Both the position numbers and the translations under genes were made by a program. DNA of 64,000 nucleotides, from positions 40,428 through 104,427 of IMG/VR virus record IMGVR_UViG_3300029911_000010, one strand, 5' to 3'. Below, in pieces: positions 59,447-64,000 of the stretch. This DNA comes from a virus. Position 1 is the stretch's first letter, and each line of letters begins with the position of its first letter. Below the pieces are notes generated by a model. That model was not told the DNA's origin. It worked only from the letters and a program-made list of their open reading frames with translations, and made no database searches.

Positions 59447-59546
59447 ACATCCGGCAGGAGTCGAACCTGCGAACCCCTCGGTCTCGCCCTGCAGGGGGCA
59501 CCTCGGGGTTTACCTGCGTACCATTAAGCCACTCTGGCACGGACGT
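59447..59546 (-). tRNA. tRNA-like element with unusual middle arm
   Basis: Minus strand. A 7-bp acceptor-like stem (ACGTCCG with CGGATGT, one G-T pair), a D-arm-like stretch GAGTGGCTTAATGGTA, and a clear T-arm GCAGG-TTCGACT-CCTGC. The middle part does not form a standard 5-bp, 7-nt anticodon arm; instead AACCCC/GGGGTT, GGT/ACC and GCCC/GGGC make a long hairpin with loop CCTGCA. No CCA is encoded. It fills the gap between two genes exactly. It may be a degenerate tRNA, a tRNA-mimic or an attachment remnant. Confidence 0.45.
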
Positions 59547-59549
59547 ACG

Positions 59550-59840
59550 TCATTCGCTTTCGGCCACCCGGATATTCTTGATCTCGTGCAGTGGCTGTTG
59601 GATGGTTGTCCCGTGATAGTCAAAGACCGCCACCGGGATCACACTGACCACCTCGGACTTGCGGCCCATGTCGCTGACCGTCTCGGTTACTATCTTGCTG
59701 GAGATCTTCACAGTTTGTTCGTGCCCGTCCGGAAACTTAACCAGCAGCTTGCCACTCTTAGGTATTTTGAACTCTACGCTGCCGACAAACACCTTGCGGC
59801 TGCCCCAGTCGTTCTCGTATTTAATCTTGGCCCATTTCAT
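59550..59840 (-). CDS. hypothetical protein (96 aa)
   Basis: 96-aa beta-type protein. GGGAGAAG before ATG. Placed just upstream of the tRNA-like element. No family recognised. Confidence 0.6.
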   Translation of the reverse strand: MKWAKIKYENDWGSRKVFVGSVEFKIPKSGKLLVKFPDGHEQTVKISSKIVTETVSDMGRKSEVVSVIPVAVFDYHGTTIQQPLHEIKNIRVAESE

Positions 59841-59849
59841 TGCTTCTCC

Positions 59850-60359
59850 CTAGCTTTGATATCCGGCGGGAATCACACACTTGAGAGCATACCGTTCGGT
59901 AGTTCCAGGGATCAGCTCGATACCAATAACCGTTACCGTCTTACCGGCGATCGTCCGCTGGTGGCCGATCGCCCCTTCCCAGATCCTTATATTGCTATTG
60001 CCGTCAACTTGCCAGCTCACGTATCTGGCCTCCGGCACCGGCCCAGGATCGGCGGTGGGAATCAGCTTGAAAATCTCCTCTTGATCCCGTTTGACCAGCA
60101 ACTGCACCCGCGCGGGGTCTCGCCACGGGATAGCCTGAAAGGTCTTGTAAAAATCATCCAGGTTGGCGCAGTTCTTGGCCGCCACGTACACGGAGCACTC
60201 CATGTACTTGGTGCCGCCGGCCAGGTAATCGACGCGGACAAGGTCCACGCCGCTTTCCCTGGACAGCCGCTTGACCAACTCGTGAGGCTCGCCCTGCTTC
60301 TCGTTGCCGTCATCCTCGCTGCAGCTGAGGATTAGAACAAAGTTGGTGACCACGCTCAT
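59850..60359 (-). CDS. hypothetical protein (169 aa)
   Basis: 169-aa beta-rich soluble protein, no signal peptide. GGGAGAAG precedes the start, which overlaps the stop of the zinc-ribbon gene. No family recognised. Confidence 0.6.
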   Translation of the reverse strand: MSVVTNFVLILSCSEDDGNEKQGEPHELVKRLSRESGVDLVRVDYLAGGTKYMECSVYVAAKNCANLDDFYKTFQAIPWRDPARVQLLVKRDQEEIFKLIPTADPGPVPEARYVSWQVDGNSNIRIWEGAIGHQRTIAGKTVTVIGIELIPGTTERYALKCVIPAGYQS

Positions 60360-60532
60360 CGCTTCTCCCTTCGCGGGATTCGCAGCACCCGCAGAAACCA
60401 GTGAAACATCATCTCAAATACACCCCGGACCCGACCCATGTCCTGAGTCGGCCGGCCGCACCGGGGACAGAAGTTGGCTCTCTGCCGCACCTCGCAGCAG
60501 ACCGGGCACCAGCGGACGTAGATCTTGTTCAT
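60356..60532 (-). CDS. small zinc-ribbon protein (58 aa)
   Basis: Read directly: AAGGGG before ATG, 58 codons, TGA overlapping the next start. CPVCC and CPRCG (about 9-25) form a zinc ribbon, followed by a basic, hydrophobic C-terminal helix. Possibly nucleic-acid binding. Confidence 0.65.
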   Translation of the reverse strand: MNKIYVRWCPVCCEVRQRANFCPRCGRPTQDMGRVRGVFEMMFHWFLRVLRIPRREKR

Positions 60533-60819
60533 GTGCTACCCCTTATGCCGAGGTATTGCCAGTAAGTCCTTTCGTCTTCGTCCATCATGTCCTTGATGGC
60601 GTTGTCGCTGAGCACTGCCCGGATATCCATTTTCCAGGTCCTCAACTCGTCGACGTCCTTGGTGAACCTGGGCGTCATGAGCTTGTGCCAAACCCGGCGA
60701 GGCTGGCACCACTTGCTCAGCCAGGCAAGACAGCGCTCCAAAAGCCCCGGCGTGGCAGCTAGCGGAGCCAAGGGCACAGCAACGAAGAAACGACTGAGGA
60801 ATTGACGACGGCTAAGCAT
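60529..60819 (-). CDS. Tat-like leader fused to a major-capsid fragment (96 aa)
   Basis: 96 aa. N-terminus MLSRRQFLSRFFVAVPLAPLA looks like a Tat signal. Residues about 48-85 (TPRFTKDVDELRTW, IRAVLSDNAIKDM) match the capsid protein (TPRFTKDVDELRTW, IRQVLSDNAIKDM). The DNA of this segment (60586-60678) is about 80% identical by eye to capsid DNA 5127-5219. So it is a recent copy of a capsid piece on a new leader. SD AAGG. Could be expressed as a small secreted or membrane-linked capsid mimic, or be a recombination scar. Confidence 0.65.
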   Translation of the reverse strand: MLSRRQFLSRFFVAVPLAPLAATPGLLERCLAWLSKWCQPRRVWHKLMTPRFTKDVDELRTWKMDIRAVLSDNAIKDMMDEDERTYWQYLGIRGST

Positions 60820-61006
60820 GACTGGCCTTCTGATAACTCTCTACAACGGCTAGAAGCTGTATGTACAGCGTCTCCTCGTCAGTCTGTTCTACTCTATCCA
60901 TCACGTCCAGCACGAACTGACGGATGGACTCTATACGATCAACGGGCTCGGCGTCATCAAGACCGTCGACATATTCGTTGCGAAGTTGTCCAAGAGGAAG
61001 TTCCAT
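60812..61006 (-). CDS. hypothetical protein (64 aa)
   Basis: 64-aa acidic helical protein, overlapping the next gene by 8 bp. No family recognised. Confidence 0.55.
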   Translation of the reverse strand: MELPLGQLRNEYVDGLDDAEPVDRIESIRQFVLDVMDRVEQTDEETLYIQLLAVVESYQKASHA

Positions 61007-61008
61007 GG

Positions 61009-61260
61009 CTACTCTGCTTTCTGTTCTTCCATCGCCGCGATCGCCGTCTTCTCCGCTTCCAGCTGCCCAATCCGCCGTTGCAGATACCAGACAGCCTTCT
61101 GTAGATCTTCCGACGTGTCAGCCGCCTTCTTGCCGGCCCTGGAAATGTATTTGACTGCGTTGCCCAGGCAAAAGTCCAAATCCCACGCCTCGATCACTTT
61201 GATCGCCTCGTAAGGATTGTCCTTGCCGCCGTAATGTGCCGGGTGGTTGACTCTGCTCAT
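61009..61260 (-). CDS. DUF3310-like phage protein (83 aa)
   Basis: 83 aa with the conserved sequence VNHPAHYGG..PYEAIKVIEAWDLDF, GNAVKYISRAGKK and DLQKAVWYLQRRI, the pattern of the DUF3310 family found in many phages. T7 gp1.7-related members act on nucleotides; this one may be accessory. Basic/acidic C-terminus. Confidence 0.75.
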   Translation of the reverse strand: MSRVNHPAHYGGKDNPYEAIKVIEAWDLDFCLGNAVKYISRAGKKAADTSEDLQKAVWYLQRRIGQLEAEKTAIAAMEEQKAE

Positions 61261-61262
61261 GA

Positions 61263-61994
61263 TCAGGCTCCCGCGTCTCCGAATTCCTGTTTCAGCTTCA
61301 AGTACGTCTGGCGGCGAACTTCCAGCCGCTCCGCCTCCTCGGCCTTCGCTGCCTCGGCCTCTTCCTTCTCACGCACGGCGGTGAGGTTGAGCGTATGGCT
61401 GGCAGCTTTGACGAAGATGGTGGCCGTCTGCACGGACGGTCCAATACTGTCCTCGCTGGTGCCGCCGTGCGACTGGATGATCTCCATAGCCTCCTGGATT
61501 GCCGCCTGCGTGACCGTTGTGCAGTCGGGATGCTTGGCCCTGGTCTGCATCGGCACCAGCTTCTCGCCGCAGCTGATCGAATAGTCGCAGCCCTGGCCGA
61601 ACTGCTTCATGTACAGGAAGAAGTCGGCCGACACGGCTTCTTCCTTGCGCTTCTCTTCCTGTGTAGGCGGGGCTTCCAGCCCGTGATGTCTTCGCCCGTA
61701 TTGATCCACCTGATCGTTGACCACGATGAGGTTGGCCACGGCAGTACAGTTGACCACGATGAGGTTGGCCACGGCAGTACAGTCGGAGACCACCGAGGTG
61801 ACCTTGCCTAACACGGACGGGTCGTAGACTTCCACCTTGCCGGTCAGCGAGCCGTCTGCCTCGCGGTCGATCCTGACAACGGCTTGATCCTTGGCGATAC
61901 CGGCCAGCCGCAGCGCCGTGGTGATCTCCCGGCGGGCGTCCTCGGGTGTCTTGCCGTCGCCGGTCATGTCGATGGTCTTGTCGGTTTTGAGCAT
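61263..61994 (-). CDS. hypothetical protein with in-frame 11-residue repeat (243 aa)
   Basis: 243 aa. The first half is charged, the centre contains two identical 11-residue copies (VVNCTAVANLI), and the C-terminal part is Glu/Lys/Ala-rich helical. ATG chosen after GAAAGGA. The repeat comes from a 33-bp tandem duplication. No family recognised. Confidence 0.6.
   Translation of the reverse strand: MLKTDKTIDMTGDGKTPEDARREITTALRLAGIAKDQAVVRIDREADGSLTGKVEVYDPSVLGKVTSVVSDCTAVANLIVVNCTAVANLIVVNDQVDQYGRRHHGLEAPPTQEEKRKEEAVSADFFLYMKQFGQGCDYSISCGEKLVPMQTRAKHPDCTTVTQAAIQEAMEIIQSHGGTSEDSIGPSVQTATIFVKAASHTLNLTAVREKEEAEAAKAEEAERLEVRRQTYLKLKQEFGDAGA
61717..61782. repeat. 33-bp perfect tandem duplication
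   Basis: Two identical 33-bp units (61717-61749, 61750-61782), in-frame, giving two copies of 11 residues. Seen directly. Confidence 0.95.
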
Positions 61995-62060
61995 ATCTTT
62001 CCTTTCAGTTGTGCCTGCTATTTTGCCCTGTTCGGGTGAAAGGTCAAGAGCCGATAAAAT

Positions 62061-62081
62061 GAGCCGGCGGCGGGCCGGCTC
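62061..62081 (-). terminator. terminator after the beta-helix gene
   Basis: 8-bp stem GAGCCGGC/GCCGGCTC with a 5-nt loop, then ATTTTATC on the minus strand. About 40 bp past the stop codon. Confidence 0.65.
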
Positions 62082-62120
62082 AGGAGCGTTACAAATCAAC
62101 TTTTGCGGTGAAGCCAACTT

Positions 62121-63890
62121 CTAAGGCTTGGGTATCGGACGGCTGACTGGCTGAGTGGCGGCCACCGACCGGGCTCCAGCCGTGACACCGTCATAATGCA
62201 GTAAATAACCTGTCTTGGGCAACGACAAATCTGTGAACTTGTCGTTGCGGACATTGAACAGGCTGTCCCACGACTGCGTAGTCATGAATCCGACTTTAGA
62301 CAGATAGTTGACCGCGTTGGGAGACGGTGATCCCCTGTGTGTTCCGGGCCAGATGTTATGCACAATCAGGGAAAAACCCTTCGTGTCCACGGCGTTGATC
62401 CATACCGCAGAGTCCCAGCCGTAGCCAATGCGCAAATTAGGAGCCAGATAGGCATTGCTGGACAACAGGATGCTGCCCGCCGGAGCCGATCCAAAGACAT
62501 TGATGAAATTACCGTCCGTGCCGGTGTTGATCCCGGTGTTATTGAAGATCATCAAATCTTCAATCGTACCGAACGGCCCGCTGGGCGTGACTGCGATCTG
62601 GCCGGTGCCGCTGATGTTAAACACATTGTCGCGAATCATGACGTGGTGGCCGACCTCGTCGATCACCAGCTGTGCGCCATCAACATAGTTGTTAGCGTAA
62701 ACCACCCAAGTCGCCTGCTGATCCGGAGTCTGTCCGGGGCTGGGCGAGATTGCGAACGTGCTGGAATGCAGCAGGTTGTTGGTGACATAAACGAAATGCC
62801 CGATCCGGGTGTCGACCGTGGTCTTCTGTGCCTCCGCCTCATCGTCGTCCGGATACTGCTTGGTCAGATCATTGCCCGACACCAGAACGCCCACGACATC
62901 GTCATCGTTGATCCGTACACAATGCGCCCGAGTGGTGTTGGTCATCTGGTTGCCGGTGATGGTCCAGCCGCTGCCGTCCACCCAGGTCAAGTAGCCCCTC
63001 ACGCCTTTAAGCAACGGAGCCTGGTTGTTCTCCACCACTACGCCTTGCGGCTGCAGGGTGCCGTTGATCGCGTCGCCGACATTAAGGAAGGTATTGCGCC
63101 GGACCACCAGGTTGGAGCCGCCCGCCCAGACCGCATAGCTGTTCAAGTCATCCGCCGGCCCGGCGGTCACTGCGTTGGGCGAATCAAACGCCAGGTCCTG
63201 TATCGTGATGTTCCAGCAGTCGGTGCCGACAAACAAAATGGCCTGTGAGCCATCGACGGGAGCAAACATCAAACTGGGAGCCGTGCCGACGCCGTAAGCG
63301 CCCAGCAGCTGATCGTGACCATTGAACCACAACGTCGTGGTCACCGGGTAAACCTGGTTACGGCAAAGAAAGATCTCGGTGTTGCTGCCGAACAACGAGA
63401 ACCCCTTGTCGACAGTTTTCAACGGATGATCAGGTGATATGCCTGAATTGGCGTCCGATCCGTTGATTCCGTCCACGTAGTAGGCGACACGGGTGTCCGC
63501 AGCGATCGTGGCCTGGGTGGTGGCCGTGGATATCGCCCCATTGTCATCAGTTAGAGTCATGGTGATCGTGTAAATGCCGGCCTGGTCGTAAACATGCCCG
63601 GCGTTGAAACCGATCAGTGAATTATGTTGGCCGGCCGGGTCGCCAAAGTCCCAGCGGTAATCTGCGGTCAGCGGCGAGCCGTGATTGAGCGTGGACTGGA
63701 TGGCGCTGACGTTAATCGCCTCGCCGGTTGTAACGCTAGTCTGCATGGCAGTCAGCACCGCCTTAGTCGGCTGAGCCAACATCCAGGCAGCCGGTCGGGT
63801 TGCCGGCCGGGTAGCAGTAGGTAAAGGTTTCGGAGCGGCCAAGACCATGACGGACATGAGCGATACGAGGATCGCAGATAGACAACGCAT
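62121..63890 (-). CDS. secreted PKD and beta-helix protein, fibre/spike-like (589 aa)
   Basis: 589 aa. Signal peptide (about 1-19), a Thr/Pro-rich linker, a PKD-like domain (about 48-130: YRWDFGD, GHVYDQAGIYTITMTLTD), then a right-handed parallel beta-helix region (about 135-540) rich in Asn/Val/Gly repeats typical of pectate-lyase-like folds. ATG chosen from AAGGAG 6 nt upstream; RNA AGGA-GUU-UCCU pairs over the SD. Phage beta-helices are often receptor-binding or glycan-degrading. A signal peptide on one is unusual. Catalytic residues not identified. Confidence 0.7.
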   Translation of the reverse strand: MRCLSAILVSLMSVMVLAAPKPLPTATRPATRPAAWMLAQPTKAVLTAMQTSVTTGEAINVSAIQSTLNHGSPLTADYRWDFGDPAGQHNSLIGFNAGHVYDQAGIYTITMTLTDDNGAISTATTQATIAADTRVAYYVDGINGSDANSGISPDHPLKTVDKGFSLFGSNTEIFLCRNQVYPVTTTLWFNGHDQLLGAYGVGTAPSLMFAPVDGSQAILFVGTDCWNITIQDLAFDSPNAVTAGPADDLNSYAVWAGGSNLVVRRNTFLNVGDAINGTLQPQGVVVENNQAPLLKGVRGYLTWVDGSGWTITGNQMTNTTRAHCVRINDDDVVGVLVSGNDLTKQYPDDDEAEAQKTTVDTRIGHFVYVTNNLLHSSTFAISPSPGQTPDQQATWVVYANNYVDGAQLVIDEVGHHVMIRDNVFNISGTGQIAVTPSGPFGTIEDLMIFNNTGINTGTDGNFINVFGSAPAGSILLSSNAYLAPNLRIGYGWDSAVWINAVDTKGFSLIVHNIWPGTHRGSPSPNAVNYLSKVGFMTTQSWDSLFNVRNDKFTDLSLPKTGYLLHYDGVTAGARSVAATQPVSRPIPKP

Positions 63891-64000
63891 AGGAAACTCC
63901 TTGAACGTAAACGGCCTCCGGCCCGGAATGTTGGCAGTGAGGATGCCCCAGGCAGGCAGGTAAGTCAAACAAATAGATATATCCGGCTCGTTGGCGAGCC

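Noticed and set aside
59447-59546. Selenocysteine tRNA to read the UGA in beta
   Set aside because: The tRNA-like element has a T-arm similar to tRNA-Sec, but no UCA anticodon loop is present and no SECIS or Sec genes are seen.

Overview
The window looks like part of a large tailed-phage (Caudoviricetes) genome, probably from a metagenome. It carries a major capsid protein, a prohead-protease-like protein, a long run of glycine- and proline-rich virion-type proteins, and a phage-type multisubunit RNA polymerase. Almost every gene is on the minus strand, so the region reads from about 64 kb down to 1. Genes are tightly packed, with ATGA overlaps and strong Shine-Dalgarno (SD) sequences. The only convincing plus-strand gene is a tandem CsrA at 41.6 kb with its own promoter and terminator. 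The host cannot be named. Two Tat-like leaders, a lipoprotein and a B12-dependent ribonucleotide reductase fit a GC-rich, cobalamin-using bacterium. No terminase or portal was recognised.

Layout in transcription order. 64-54.6 kb: a secreted PKD/beta-helix protein, many small proteins, a tRNA-like element, a DUF3310-like protein, two genes carrying pieces of the major capsid protein, and a PAS-domain protein. 54.6-42 kb: a 1030-aa virion-type protein, a surface or glycan block (three glycosyltransferase-like genes, a TIM-barrel glycosidase-like protein, a lipoprotein, a Tat-leader protein) and small membrane proteins, then a 2H phosphoesterase-like protein. 42-35 kb: tandem CsrA (plus strand), an 876-aa polyvalent protein (pyrophosphatase-like, GNAT, LigD-type phosphoesterase, ATP-dependent ligase), and a class II ribonucleotide reductase with an intein. 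35-17.5 kb: virion-type proteins interleaved with RNA polymerase. Beta carries an intein, the C-terminal part of beta is fused to the N-terminal part of beta-prime and carries a second intein, and the C-terminal part of beta-prime carries a third intein and a long virion-like tail. 17.5-4.6 kb: the head module, ending with scaffold-like protein, capsid-associated proteins and major capsid protein, then a terminator. 4.5-1 kb: a zinc-ribbon HNH nuclease, a stand-alone RNA polymerase alpha-CTD-like protein and small genes.

The most interesting system is post-transcriptional. The phage encodes a two-domain CsrA. The csrA gene itself and a set of head and membrane genes have their ribosome-binding site, or a site just upstream, in a hairpin loop of the form ANGGAN, which is the known CsrA/RsmE recognition shape. 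The major capsid leader and its neighbour share a duplicated leader with two such sites. This suggests a phage-encoded, autoregulated CsrA switch acting on late-gene translation.

The second notable feature is the RNA polymerase. It has three inteins in its catalytic core and an in-frame UGA just downstream of the first intein, placed so that the conserved second active-site lysine is made only if the ribosome passes or hops the stop codon.
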